A stretch of DNA of 64,000 bases from JAAZGD01 sp034003765 (lineage in GTDB: Bacteria > Bacillota > Clostridia > Peptostreptococcales > Anaerovoracaceae), in contig JAVEXZ010000002.1 in assembly GCA_034003765.1 (NCBI GenBank), positions 62,001-126,000 on the forward strand. The letters are read 5' to 3'. The position numbers were made by a program, and so were the translations under genes. The notes below the pieces were generated by a model. It was given only the letters and a program-made list of their open reading frames with translations, searched no databases and had not been told where the DNA came from. Every line of letters begins with the position of its first letter. Position 1 is the first letter of the stretch. This document shows positions 16,301 to 24,740 of the stretch, one piece after another.

Positions 16301-17622
16301 CAAGCTTCATTAAGCATAATATTGTAAATTGCCCCATCTTTAATCCTCATGCACTTCATGTCCTGACCTCCAATGTCAAGGATAAAGTCTACCCCTGGCA
16401 TAAATTCCTCTGCTGCTTTGTAGTGAGCCATGGTTTCTATTTCACCCATATCAACTAGAAAAGCAGATTTTATAAGGCCTTCTCCATATCCAGTTACACA
16501 AGAATAAGCAATAGAAGCAGCTGGTGGTAATTTACTGTAAAGTTCTTGGAACATTTCCATGCAAGCTTCTAGGGGTTTTCCTTCATTGGAACGATAGTAT
16601 TGATAGATAATGCGCTTTTCATTGTCTATTAATACCGCCTTGGTTGTAGTTGAGCCTGCATCAATCCCTAAAAAGCAAGGTCCCTGGGCCATATTAATAT
16701 CACTGAATTCCACAGAATGTTCATTATGTCTTGCTACAAAGTCATTATATTCTTCTCGAGACTCAAATAAAGGTCCTAGATATTTAACTTCCTGAAGTTC
16801 TGTTGGATCTTTGGATTTCAGTTTTTCTATTATTTTACCAATGGACTTTTTTTCGTATTTTTCGGAAATATAAGCTGCTCCAAGAGCAACAAAATACTGG
16901 GAATTCTCAGGGAATACAACTTCTTCTTCCGATAATTCCAAGGTCTCAATGAAACGTTTTCTCAATTCACTTAAGAAGTAAAGAGGACCTCCTAAAAATG
17001 CTACATTGCCTTTTATTGTACGACCACAGGCCAAACCTGATATTGTTTGGTTAACCACTGCTTGAAAAATAGAAACAGATAAGTCTTCTATGGAAGCTCC
17101 CTCGTTTATTAAAGGCTGAATGTCGGTTTTAGCAAACACTCCGCACCTTGCAGCTATGGGATAAATGATATTATGGTTTTTAGCAGCTTCATTAAGGCCA
17201 TTAGCATCTGTATTCAAAAGCACAGCCATTTGATCAACAAATGCTCCCGTACCTCCTGCACAGGTTCCATTCATTCTCTGTTCTAAGGAACGACCATAAA
17301 ATGTGATTTTGGCATCTTCCCCACCTAATTCAATTGCCACATCTGTTTGGGGAATTAATCGGTCTACTGCCTCACTACTTGTTATTACTTCTTGTTCAAA
17401 TGGGATCTTCATAATTTGGGACAAAGTAAGACCACCACTTCCGGTAATAACCATGTGGACTTCTTCGTCTCCTACTTCTTCATATAATTTTGTCAATAAA
17501 TCGGCCACTTTGTTAAAGACATTGGACATATGCCTTTCGTAAACCGAGTATACTATTCGGTCATTTACGTCCAACAAGACCAACTTAACAGTGGTGGAGC
17601 CTACATCAATTCCTAGTCTCAT
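13363..17622 (-). CDS. Two-domain acyl-CoA dehydratase activase (HgdC/BadF-type ATPase) fused to DUF2229 and HgdB-like parts
   Basis: 1419 residues. The N-terminus is an ASKHA ATPase (LGIDVGSTTVKLVLLD), with NGTCAGGTGAFVDQM near residue 120. A second ATPase copy starts near residue 317 (FLGIDAGSTTTKAVLID), with ACSSGCGSFIETYAKS. Then come a Cys cluster, CKGCENNC, a DUF2229-like part, and a C-terminal part resembling the HgdB/D dehydratase fold. Single-domain relatives (HgdC) bind a [4Fe-4S] cluster and use ATP to inject an electron into 2-hydroxyacyl-CoA dehydratases. This large form is widespread in clostridia and its own substrate is not established. No dehydratase subunit genes are adjacent. 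A perfect-phase 27-base tandem duplication (13385-13438) doubles LMMATAHKN just before the C-terminus. Confidence 0.85.
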   Translation of the reverse strand: MRLGIDVGSTTVKLVLLDVNDRIVYSVYERHMSNVFNKVADLLTKLYEEVGDEEVHMVITGSGGLTLSQIMKIPFEQEVITSSEAVDRLIPQTDVAIELGGEDAKITFYGRSLEQRMNGTCAGGTGAFVDQMAVLLNTDANGLNEAAKNHNIIYPIAARCGVFAKTDIQPLINEGASIEDLSVSIFQAVVNQTISGLACGRTIKGNVAFLGGPLYFLSELRKRFIETLELSEEEVVFPENSQYFVALGAAYISEKYEKKSIGKIIEKLKSKDPTELQEVKYLGPLFESREEYNDFVARHNEHSVEFSDINMAQGPCFLGIDAGSTTTKAVLIDNEKRIIYQYYRSNEGKPLEACMEMFQELYSKLPPAASIAYSCVTGYGEGLIKSAFLVDMGEIETMAHYKAAEEFMPGVDFILDIGGQDMKCMRIKDGAIYNIMLNEACSSGCGSFIETYAKSVNLDAPSFANEALFAMSPVDLGTRCTVFMNSKVKQAQKEGATIGDISAGLSYSVIKNALYKVIKLRNPDEAGDKIVVQGGTFLSDAVLRSIENIVGKSVIRPNIAGLMGAYGAGLIAMDNWDQEEKSTIIAQEDLKSFAVKSSHTRCKGCENNCMLTINTFNDGSRFITGNRCEKGEGKAAPALSIPNMFEYKYRRLFDYQPRPVENSIGTVGIPRVLNMFENYPFWFTFFDTLGYRVVLSPTSNKAMYESGMESISSDTACYPAKLVHGHIKWLVKNDVKWIFYPSINYERTEDQGQDNHYNCPVVATYSEVVGKNMDDLFKENHVIFTHPFLPYDNDEFLTRELLLVFKEKGFKLEEIRNAVNKARREDVRFKRDIKTQGEKTIKWIEENHHKGVILAGRPYHVDPEINHGIDKLITGFGMAVLTEDAVAHLGVLPRPVRVLDQWMYHSRLYKAASYAGTQKDIELVQLNSFGCGLDAVTTDQVEEILRNNNKLYTLLKIDEGANLGAAKIRIRSLKAAVKEREKNGVLLTPPTDHYYRQIFTEKMRKRDKYTLLMPQMSPIHFEFIESALSTSGYKAVLLPPVDKNAVEEGLRYINNDACYPTIVTLGQVISALKSGKYDLNRTGVLMSQTGGGCRASNYVALLRKALKDLEMDQIPVISVNIVGLEANPGFKLSFGLIKKILMAGIYGDTFMRILYATRPYEEVGGSADELHRKWAAIAKKNVETGNTFHFRRILKQIVEAFDELPLKDIKKPKVGVVGEILVKYHPTANNDIVGIIESEGGEAVVLDLVDFFLYGMYSKEFNFKHLSGTYKIMRANKMGMGVIEWYRGPARKALRESKRFHEPMRIQEIAKKASEIISLGNQFGEGWLLTGEMVDLIDSGVENIVCLQPFACLPNHVSGKGMMKALRQRNPYANVAAIDYDPGASDVNQLNRIKLMMATAHKNLMMATAHKNLEKEGKK
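13385..13438. repeat. 27-bp in-frame tandem duplication inside the HgdC-like gene
   Basis: Two adjacent 27-base units, 13385-13411 and 13412-13438, differ at one base. They encode LMMATAHKN twice, 6 to 24 residues from the protein end. It looks recent and in frame, so it should not disrupt the fold. Confidence 0.9.
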
Positions 17623-17755
17623 ATTCTCCTAATCTTTCTCCACTAAAAAAGGCTCCTAGTTTTATGCCTACAACCAAAAACCATCAAATAATTATACCAT
17701 ACCACCAAGAATAATGCATAAAAATCACGGCTAGGCCCTGGGTTTTTACGAAAAA

Positions 17756-17787
17756 AGTACCTGCTCTTGGGGTCAAGAACAGGTACT
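17756..17787 (-). terminator. Terminator of the YcdB/SLH protein gene
   Basis: Minus-strand stem AGTACCTGTTCTT/AAGAGCAGGTACT with a small loop, followed by TTTTTTCG. It lies 20 bases past the stop codon at 17808. Confidence 0.9.
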
Positions 17788-17807
17788 AGAATGGAATTTT
17801 CGTATCT

Positions 17808-19832
17808 CTATGATGCGTTAATAATACGGAAAATCATTACTGCTGCTTCTGCCCTTGTACTGCTTTTTGTAGGTAAAAATCTGTTGGAAGAATTTCCCTC
17901 AATTATGCCCAGTGCCTGAGCCAAAGCAGTATACCCCCTATATTCAGGCTTTATGTAATCTCTAAAAACATTTCTATATATTTTGTAGTGTTGACCTGCT
18001 TTTTCTAAGCCAAGATAACGAACTGCGAATTTAGCCGCATCCTGTCTTAACAACAATCCCTCGGGATTAATTTCATCTGATTCCAGAATGCCATTTTGCT
18101 CAAGCATCCAATAAAATGCCTCATCATCCATATAATTATAATCTTTGGAATAGAGATAGCGGAAGAATTCTTTCTGACTTATAGCTTTATTACCTCCGAA
18201 TATATCCCCTTCTAAGTAATAACCATTTTCCAATAGGGTAGTTACCACTCCTTCGTACCACTTGCCTTTAATGTCACTGTAACCATCAAATTTATTGTCA
18301 CGGTAGGCTTTGCCTGCGTAATCAATCAGTTCACCATTAGTAGGATTGATTTGGTAGGAAATAATATCTGTGAATGTATAGGCTAACAAAGGTTTTTCAT
18401 CTACCAATATATAGGATAAGTCAAAGCCTGAATTTTTTACAAATACATCGAAGGCTTTCTTTTCACTGATAACATCCCCTACTTTTGGAAAAGTAACTTC
18501 CTTATTCCAGTTTGTGTAGTAGGATACAACCTTACCATCGTCTTTTGTTATTGTCAGGGTAATATTATTATCTATGACGGGAAGATCGCCTTCTTGTCTT
18601 GTGAATGTAAGATAATAAGCATCAAAGTTATCACCATGGCTGCTAACAAAATCGTTATACTTTACATCTTTGCTTTTTTCTGGAGATAATGTAGCAATCA
18701 TTTTCTCTGCTGCTGCTTTTGCTGCTTCAATTGAAACCACTTTTGTTTTACTACTATAGTCCCTATATAAGCTAAAGCTAATAACCTCTCCAGTCATTGC
18801 ATCTATAGACCCTCCAGCTTTTTCGTAGGAAAAATACCATACATACTGATCTGAAAAGATATCCTTTGATAGGGACACATATTCTAATTTACCAGCATCA
18901 AAAAGGGCTGTTACACTTTTTTTCAAAAGGTCTGAAGCTGCTTCTTGGCTTAATAAACCCTCAACGGCACTTACCGCCTTTTCTTCAATTGGTGACAGTG
19001 AGTCAGAGTCAGCAATTCCCCCTAGGTCTCCCATTCCACCTTCTCCACCTTCAAACAAAGAATAGTAGTTGTATTCAACAGGTTTACCTGTGATGGCATC
19101 AATTCCCCAGTTTTGTGAAGGTAAACTATAAGATAAAAATGATCTTGCCTGCTGTTTTTCATAATCATTGTAGATCCTGTAAGCTAATTCTATGCCTATT
19201 TTGTCTAGATATGCAGCTTTTCCCTCATCAAGTGAAATGGTTTTCCCTGGGCTAGAGAAGTTGACTTTGCTGATATAGCCTAGATTTTCCGAACTATAGT
19301 CCATAATCTGATGGGTTTCAGAATTTATACCTACAGTCATATGAATAAAATCAATCCTTACATCATTTATATAGAGGTCGAAGGTATAGGACTTTACGTT
19401 GCCGTATCCATAATATTCGGAAAATCTAATGTCGGCAAATTTTTTCGGCAAAACCTTATTCAAGAATGAAAGAGCTATGGCTTCACCTTCCTTTTTACTT
19501 AAACTGCCAAAGCTTTGTGAATAGTTTCCATCTTCGTATCGGCTATAGTTTCTAAGCAATCCATTGCTATCCACTACTGCATAAATACTTTTCGTGAACT
19601 TAGGCTGGCTCCAATTCAAAGACCACATTTTATTGCCCTTATCACCACTCCCCATATCACCTTCCCAAGTTGAATATGTAAAGTTACTAAAACTCTCTTC
19701 AATAGTGACAAGGTTTTTTACAACAAGAATAGCGGATTCTAAATCCTTGCTATCAGATTGTGCCCCATATGATGGTACAATAGAAACAAAGATTAGTGCA
19801 GGAACAATTATCCAGCTTAATATTTTTTTCAT
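17808..19832 (-). CDS. Cell-wall protein with YcdB/YcdC (PepSY-like) repeats and SLH domains
   Basis: 674 residues from ATG 19832, chosen for its GGGGGAG site. A signal peptide ends near SYGAQS, with no lipobox. Residues about 30-510 hold two YcdB/YcdC-type units, seen in phrases such as YAVVDSNGLLRNYSRYEDG and GKVVSYYTNWNKEV, and repeated KAxAEK-type helices (PepSY-like). Residues about 515-674 carry SLH repeats, including FRDYIKPEYRGYTALAQALGI and a final FLPTKSSTRAEAAVMIFRI. SLH domains bind pyruvylated wall polymers, so the protein sits on the cell surface. PepSY-like units often act as protease inhibitors, but the role here is inferred only. It has its own promoter and terminator. Confidence 0.85.
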   Translation of the reverse strand: MKKILSWIIVPALIFVSIVPSYGAQSDSKDLESAILVVKNLVTIEESFSNFTYSTWEGDMGSGDKGNKMWSLNWSQPKFTKSIYAVVDSNGLLRNYSRYEDGNYSQSFGSLSKKEGEAIALSFLNKVLPKKFADIRFSEYYGYGNVKSYTFDLYINDVRIDFIHMTVGINSETHQIMDYSSENLGYISKVNFSSPGKTISLDEGKAAYLDKIGIELAYRIYNDYEKQQARSFLSYSLPSQNWGIDAITGKPVEYNYYSLFEGGEGGMGDLGGIADSDSLSPIEEKAVSAVEGLLSQEAASDLLKKSVTALFDAGKLEYVSLSKDIFSDQYVWYFSYEKAGGSIDAMTGEVISFSLYRDYSSKTKVVSIEAAKAAAEKMIATLSPEKSKDVKYNDFVSSHGDNFDAYYLTFTRQEGDLPVIDNNITLTITKDDGKVVSYYTNWNKEVTFPKVGDVISEKKAFDVFVKNSGFDLSYILVDEKPLLAYTFTDIISYQINPTNGELIDYAGKAYRDNKFDGYSDIKGKWYEGVVTTLLENGYYLEGDIFGGNKAISQKEFFRYLYSKDYNYMDDEAFYWMLEQNGILESDEINPEGLLLRQDAAKFAVRYLGLEKAGQHYKIYRNVFRDYIKPEYRGYTALAQALGIIEGNSSNRFLPTKSSTRAEAAVMIFRIINAS

Positions 19833-19925
19833 CGGTTCTCCCCCTAACATCCATTAATAGCTACACTTCTTACAGTGTATTTGACGGAAAACCCGAAATT
19901 ATGTTCCCGTCTTTTTAACAGATAT

Positions 19926-19955
19926 ATTATAACCAAATATCTGAAAGTTAATCAA
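19926..19955 (-). promoter_or_regulatory. SigA-type promoter for the YcdB/SLH gene
   Basis: On the minus strand TTGATT (19950-19955), an 18-base spacer and a perfect TATAAT (19926-19931). It is about 95 bases before the ATG; a small ACACT/AGTGT hairpin lies in the leader at 19862-19880. Confidence 0.65.
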
Positions 19956-20019
19956 GATTGATGAATAGAAATATTAAATATTCTAAAAGAATCCCCGCTA
20001 CTTTTTATCTCCATGTTTA

Positions 20020-20049
20020 TTGTAAATACCCATTTAAATAGTGTATACT
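20020..20049 (+). promoter_or_regulatory. Probable promoter for the SLH/C39 peptidase gene
   Basis: TTGTAA (20020-20025), an 18-base spacer and TATACT (20044-20049). It is divergent from the promoter at 19926-19955 and 50 bases before the ATG. Confidence 0.55.
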
Positions 20050-20099
20050 ATCTGAATGGTTACCCCTAATTTGTTGGGTGAATATAAGGTTGGAGAATT

Positions 20100-21353
20100 A
20101 TGAAAGGAGTAGTAGGGAATATGACACGAAAGATTATCCTCATATTATTATTAATCTCTACTAGCACCTCCTTGGTTTTTGCAACACCGAGAGACGTTCA
20201 ATTTCATTGGGCAGGGACTGAAATCAACACATTAATAGAAAATGGAATAATGGCAGGCTATGAAGACGGGAGATTTAAGCCCAGCAGGTCTATTACAAAA
20301 GAAGAAGCTTCCCTGCTTTTTATCAGCTTTGCCAAGCACCAAGATTTGCTAGATGAAAAGGATTTATCCATAGATAAAAATCTACTTATTCCCGATGCTA
20401 AGAACCTTTGGTCTCTAAAAGAAATTCAATTCTTATATAAAGCCGGCATTATTAAGGCTGATTCCCATGGATTGATTAAACCTCTTGAGCCACTGACAAG
20501 AGAAGGATTAGCACAAATGCTATATAATTACTTCGAGTATTTCAATCTATTGGGGACTTTAGAGATGAAATCCGTCATCTCATTTACAGATACCTCAAAC
20601 TCTTATGCTAAATTAGCAATCTCCACCATGCATAGGGCTGGTATTCTTAATGGCTTTCCCAATGGGACTTTTAAGCCCAAGGATAATGTGTCAAGAGGAG
20701 AAATAGCCAGTATTTTATACAAGATATCTTCCTTAGAACCTATAGCTCCACTTATAACTCTTCCTAAAACTAATATTATTGAGGTCCCTTATATCAGCCA
20801 AATAGACTCCGTAAATGCTTGGGTTGGTTGTGAAGCCACTTCACTCCTAATGGGTTTACATGCAAAAGGATATTCTAGAGACATAGATATCAAAACATTC
20901 TTAGATGCACTACCAAGACACCAGTCCAACCCAGCTAAGGGCTTTGTTGGCTCACCTTATATAGCTGACAAAAGCAAAAAAACTAGAACTACAATTTACC
21001 CAGCCGTCTTAGTAAAGTGGGGAGAAGCATATGGCAATATTTTGGATTTTTCTGGCAGCTCAGCCCAAGAAATAAGAGCAGAACTGCTTGAGGGTAATCC
21101 TGTGGTTATTTACATGACACTTTGGTGGGAAAAACCTTTTTATAGAGATTTCAACATCGAGGGCCAAAGCCAGACCCTCCTATCCAACAACCATGTTGTC
21201 CTAGCAACTGGATACGACTCCCTAAGTAAAAGTTACCTCATATCTGATCCTTATAATATAGACAAACCAGGTGAAGAATTCCAGTACTGGGTAGATCGGT
21301 ATACTTTCGAAAATATATACAATGTAAGAAAACATGCAATAGTTATACAGTAA
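20100..21353 (+). CDS. SLH-domain protein with C-terminal C39-like cysteine peptidase domain
   Basis: 417 residues. ATG 20100 has GGAG 4 bases upstream; a second ATG at 20121 is also possible and both lead into one signal peptide ending near VFATPR. Residues about 30-210 are three SLH repeats (GYEDGRFKPSRSITKEEA, GFPNGTFKPKDNVSRGEIA). Residues about 225-417 form a papain-like C39_2 domain with VGCEATSLLMG (Cys), NNHVVLATGYD (His) and YLISDPYN (Asp). It should be exported and held on the wall by the SLH part, where the domain could cut peptides or act as a binding fold. It is on the opposite strand from its SLH neighbour, and MATE follows 43 bases later. Confidence 0.88.
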   Translation: MKGVVGNMTRKIILILLLISTSTSLVFATPRDVQFHWAGTEINTLIENGIMAGYEDGRFKPSRSITKEEASLLFISFAKHQDLLDEKDLSIDKNLLIPDAKNLWSLKEIQFLYKAGIIKADSHGLIKPLEPLTREGLAQMLYNYFEYFNLLGTLEMKSVISFTDTSNSYAKLAISTMHRAGILNGFPNGTFKPKDNVSRGEIASILYKISSLEPIAPLITLPKTNIIEVPYISQIDSVNAWVGCEATSLLMGLHAKGYSRDIDIKTFLDALPRHQSNPAKGFVGSPYIADKSKKTRTTIYPAVLVKWGEAYGNILDFSGSSAQEIRAELLEGNPVVIYMTLWWEKPFYRDFNIEGQSQTLLSNNHVVLATGYDSLSKSYLISDPYNIDKPGEEFQYWVDRYTFENIYNVRKHAIVIQ

Positions 21354-21396
21354 AATATATGAATATCTTGCTCTTAATACCATAAAGGAAATTGTA

Positions 21397-22791
21397 ATGC
21401 AAAGGCAAAATCCAAATTCAAATAACAATAACAGTGGCTTTATCCCACCATCCTTAAATAAGATGGGTTATATGCCTGTAGGAAAACTGACCATGACAAT
21501 GTCTTGGCCAGCCATGTTATCTATGTTCATACACTCACTATACAGTATAGTTGACAGCATTTTTGTAGCAACAATAAGCGAATCTGCATTAACTGCTGTA
21601 ACCCTGGTTTTTCCTATTCAGATGATAATGATTTCTCTAGCTGTTGGTACTGGAGTTGGAGTTAATTCTTTGATTGCAAGAAGATTGGGTGCCCATCGCT
21701 TTGAAGAAGCAGATTCTGCAGCAAGTCATGGCCTCCGCTTATCTTTATTAAATTGGTTGATTCTAGGAGTTTTTGCTATATTTTTTGCCCCATCATATAT
21801 TGAGCTTTATACTAGTACCCCCTATATACTTCAAGAAGGCACTTTGTACCTTCAGATAGTAACTGGTTTTTCCCTCTTCCTTTTCCTGCAAATCATTACA
21901 GTAAAGGTTCTTCAGGCAACGGGCAATATGATCTTCCCTATGCTATGTAGCTTAACTGGTGCCATCATATATATTGTTGGGGATGCTCTACTTATATTTG
22001 GCTTAGCTGGATTTCCAAAAATGGGTCTAATAGGTGCTGCTATAGCTACCATTGTTGGACAAATAGTTGCAATGGGCCTTGGTTTTTTCCTCCTATTTGC
22101 ATTCAAACACGATGTAAAAGTCAAATTACGAGGATTCCGTTGGAGCAAGGCAATAGTAAGAGATATCTATCTAGTTGGTTTTCCGGCAATTATTATGCAA
22201 GCTATAGGTTCTCTCATGCTATTTATAATCAATTGGCTTCTAGCAGGGTACTCAGAAACAGCGGTAGCCGTTATGGGAGCTTACTTTCGTTTACAGTCCT
22301 TCGTGTTTATGCCCCTTTTTGGCCTTAGTCAAGGAGTGATGCCTATAATTGGATATAATTTTGGTGCCCATAATCGAGAAAGACTGATGCACTCTTATTT
22401 TTTCGCCTTAAAGGCGGGAATAATCATAACTTCCATTGGAATGCTTATATTTCTAGCTTTCCCCAAAGAATTGCTTGGAATCTTCAGTGCATCACAAGGC
22501 ATGTTGGAAATTGGCATTCCTGCACTAAGAATTATTTCTCTTGTTTTTATACCTGCAGCTTTTGGAATTATTAGTGGTACATTATTCCAAGCTACTGGCC
22601 ACGGTCTTATTAGCTTAGGCCAGTCAATGATCAGACAACTTGTTGGAATTGTACCCCTAGCTTATCTTCTTATTTATCTTTATGGGCTTCCCGCTATCTG
22701 GTGGGCATGGCCTTTGGCTGAAATTTTATCAGTTGTCTATACCCTAATATACATGAAAAAAGTCTATAAAAAGGACTTGGCACATTTATAG
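21397..22791 (+). CDS. MATE family multidrug/organic cation efflux transporter
   Basis: 464 residues with 12 hydrophobic segments, the standard MATE architecture of two related six-helix halves. It contains PAMLSMFIHSLYSIVDSIFVA at the start of the first half and QGVMPIIGYNFGAHNRERL, a typical motif in the second. MATE pumps export drugs or metabolites using sodium or proton gradients. ATG 21397 is preceded by AAGGA. It follows the SLH/C39 gene on the same strand and runs towards the convergent RNase P RNA gene. The substrate is not predictable. Confidence 0.93.
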   Translation: MQRQNPNSNNNNSGFIPPSLNKMGYMPVGKLTMTMSWPAMLSMFIHSLYSIVDSIFVATISESALTAVTLVFPIQMIMISLAVGTGVGVNSLIARRLGAHRFEEADSAASHGLRLSLLNWLILGVFAIFFAPSYIELYTSTPYILQEGTLYLQIVTGFSLFLFLQIITVKVLQATGNMIFPMLCSLTGAIIYIVGDALLIFGLAGFPKMGLIGAAIATIVGQIVAMGLGFFLLFAFKHDVKVKLRGFRWSKAIVRDIYLVGFPAIIMQAIGSLMLFIINWLLAGYSETAVAVMGAYFRLQSFVFMPLFGLSQGVMPIIGYNFGAHNRERLMHSYFFALKAGIIITSIGMLIFLAFPKELLGIFSASQGMLEIGIPALRIISLVFIPAAFGIISGTLFQATGHGLISLGQSMIRQLVGIVPLAYLLIYLYGLPAIWWAWPLAEILSVVYTLIYMKKVYKKDLAHL

Positions 22792-22810
22792 GGCCAAGCC
22801 AGGATAAAAG

Positions 22811-23167
22811 TATTGGGTAGGCCTGTAAGCCGGGTTCTGTAGTTGGCAATCATCTATCTAAGGCATTCTATTGCTAGAATGCTCATGCGACCTACCTATC
22901 GAGCCGGTAACGAGCCGCTACCATTTTTGGCTCTATTTGGTCTTGCTCCGAGTGGGGTTTACACGGCATGCCTGTCTCCAGACACCCGGTGCGCTCTTAC
23001 CGCACCATTTCACCCTTGCCACAGCATAACCTGTTTCGGCGGTGTGTTTCTGTTGCACTTTCCCTATAGTTACCTACGCCGGAGGTTATCCGGCACCCTT
23101 GCTCTGCGGAGCCCGGACTTTCCTCATGAATCCCGAAGATTCACGCGACTGCCCAGCCTACCCAATA
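22811..23167 (-). ncRNA. rnpB: RNase P RNA
   Basis: The minus strand contains the universally conserved GAGGAAAGTCCGGGC near the 5' end and ACAGAACCCGGCTTAC near the 3' end, the two halves of helix P4. The ends pair as a perfect 12-bp P1 helix (22811-22822 with 23156-23167), giving a 357-nt RNA, normal for bacterial RNase P. It is the catalytic subunit that trims the 5' leader of tRNA precursors. It sits 19 bases after the nif3-like gene, so it may be transcribed from the rpoD operon as well as its own promoter. Confidence 0.97.
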
Positions 23168-23186
23168 AATTACATTATATACAAAT

Positions 23187-23978
23187 CTACAACTTCGTAA
23201 AGGGATTAATCATCAACTTAGAAGGAATAATTTCTGCCTTAACTGAAATTTTTTCTTTTAGCTTTTCTGTCATGTTCTCTACAAAGCTTTTTTCAGTTCC
23301 ATAATGGCCTGCATCCACAACTGAAATCCCAGCTTCTTTAGCCAATTGGGCATCATGGTATTTCACATCCCCAGTAATCAATACATCACATCCATTATAA
23401 ATCGCATCCCTAACATAACTTCCACCAGATCCCACAATTATCCCCAGATTTCTTATAGTTTTGTCAAGGCTTCCAACAATTCTAAAATCATGAATGTCCA
23501 TAGCCAAGGCTTTTCCTAAATTGCCACATAAAGCGTCTAAAGTTAAAGACTCTTTTAGCTGACCCCTTACACCTAGATATTCATTTTCCATGGATAAAAG
23601 TGGCCTAGTCATTACCAGGTCTAATAACTCCGCCATATAATCGTTGTTTCCACCCTTAACTTTATCAAATGCAGTGTGACTAGCATATACTCCAATGCCT
23701 GATTGAATAAGTTCAACAACCAGATGGCCTACCACTTCATTGGCATCTATCTCACTTAATGGTTGAAAAATAAGGGGATGATGAACCACTATATAGTCCA
23801 CTGCCAACTCATTGGCCTCTTGGATTACTTCTGTTGTAACTTCAAGGGCAACAAGAATTCTATTAATCTCTAATGTACCCACATCTACTTGAATACCTCC
23901 ATTATCCCATGGCTCTTGACTTTCTTCATCCGCGATTTCATGGAGGGTTTCCATTAGTTCTAGCTTCCATATACTCAT
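23187..23978 (-). CDS. Nif3-like dinuclear metal centre protein
   Basis: 263 residues, the short form of the Nif3/YqfO family that lacks the inserted PII-like domain. Visible motifs are EPWDNGGIQV at the start, VVHHPLIF (metal-binding His pair) and the later VVDAGHYGTEK. Family members form hexamers with a two-metal site; some have been assigned GTP cyclohydrolase-like activity, but the cellular role is unsettled. Its ATG overlaps the trmK stop by 4 bases. The trmK-nif3 pair next to rpoD is a conserved arrangement in Firmicutes. Confidence 0.9.
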   Translation of the reverse strand: MSIWKLELMETLHEIADEESQEPWDNGGIQVDVGTLEINRILVALEVTTEVIQEANELAVDYIVVHHPLIFQPLSEIDANEVVGHLVVELIQSGIGVYASHTAFDKVKGGNNDYMAELLDLVMTRPLLSMENEYLGVRGQLKESLTLDALCGNLGKALAMDIHDFRIVGSLDKTIRNLGIIVGSGGSYVRDAIYNGCDVLITGDVKYHDAQLAKEAGISVVDAGHYGTEKSFVENMTEKLKEKISVKAEIIPSKLMINPFTKL

Positions 23979-24736
23979 TGGTCTGCTCCTATTACTTCTT
24001 GTCTTTCCTGTGTCTCGAATTCCTCTATAAGGTTTTCCACGTATTCGATTCGCAGGGCCAATATATCTTTTTTAGCTGGGTCAGAATTTTTTAGGTTTCC
24101 CAAGGCTTTCTCTACTGTCATCTCAGCCTGAAGCTTCTTTTCTAAAAATGGACCTATAAGGTCTTCTTCCTCTGCCTTCAATAATTGCCGGGGAATTTGA
24201 TACTCAATTTTTGTTTCCAAAGACCACAAAGGACCATTCCATGGGACCATTGCCTTCTCTGCAACTATAATTTCACAAATAAATCTCCCCTCCTGAGCTA
24301 GGTGCTCATTTGAAATAGCAAAGCCATTGTTCAAGAGCCAATATCTTAATTCACCTTGGTTTTTTCGGGGTTGCATTATTATCTTATCAAAGCTCAATGC
24401 AGTTTCAATATTATTCCCTAGAATTTGAGAGATTAAAAGGCCTCCCACGCCTCCGATTACAGCGATGTTAGCTTCTCCTTTTGATAAAACCTCTAGCCCG
24501 TCTCCCAGTCTAAAGCTAATTACATCATCATTATCCCCTTGCTTTATCTCTTTTTCAATATTTTTCTTGGCTTTTTTCAAACTCCAAGGACTAATATCAG
24601 TAACTATTATCCTAGAGCAAGCTTTTTCTCTCAAAAGCAAAAGAGGCAAATATCCATGGTCTGATCCAATATCCACCACCCGGTCATTATGCCCAATTTC
24701 TTTAGTCATTGTCAACAATCTATCTCTTGATTTCAA
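23975..24736 (-). CDS. trmK: tRNA (adenine(22)-N(1))-methyltransferase TrmK
   Basis: 253 residues. The N-terminal SAM-binding fold starts with RVVDIGSDHGYLPLLLL, and IAVIGGVGGLLI and IMQPRKNQGELRYWLLNNGF follow, all typical of TrmK. The C-terminal half is helical. The enzyme methylates A22 in tRNAs such as tRNA-Ser. It is 4 bases after rpoD and overlaps the nif3-like gene, so it belongs to the dnaG-rpoD operon. Confidence 0.93.
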   Translation of the reverse strand: MKSRDRLLTMTKEIGHNDRVVDIGSDHGYLPLLLLREKACSRIIVTDISPWSLKKAKKNIEKEIKQGDNDDVISFRLGDGLEVLSKGEANIAVIGGVGGLLISQILGNNIETALSFDKIIMQPRKNQGELRYWLLNNGFAISNEHLAQEGRFICEIIVAEKAMVPWNGPLWSLETKIEYQIPRQLLKAEEEDLIGPFLEKKLQAEMTVEKALGNLKNSDPAKKDILALRIEYVENLIEEFETQERQEVIGADQ

Positions 24737-24740
24737 ATAT

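Noticed and set aside
22843..23304. Plus-strand open frame of 153 codons over 22843-23304
   Set aside because: It lies opposite the RNase P RNA gene; the conserved RNA elements explain the sequence and no ribosome site supports the frame.
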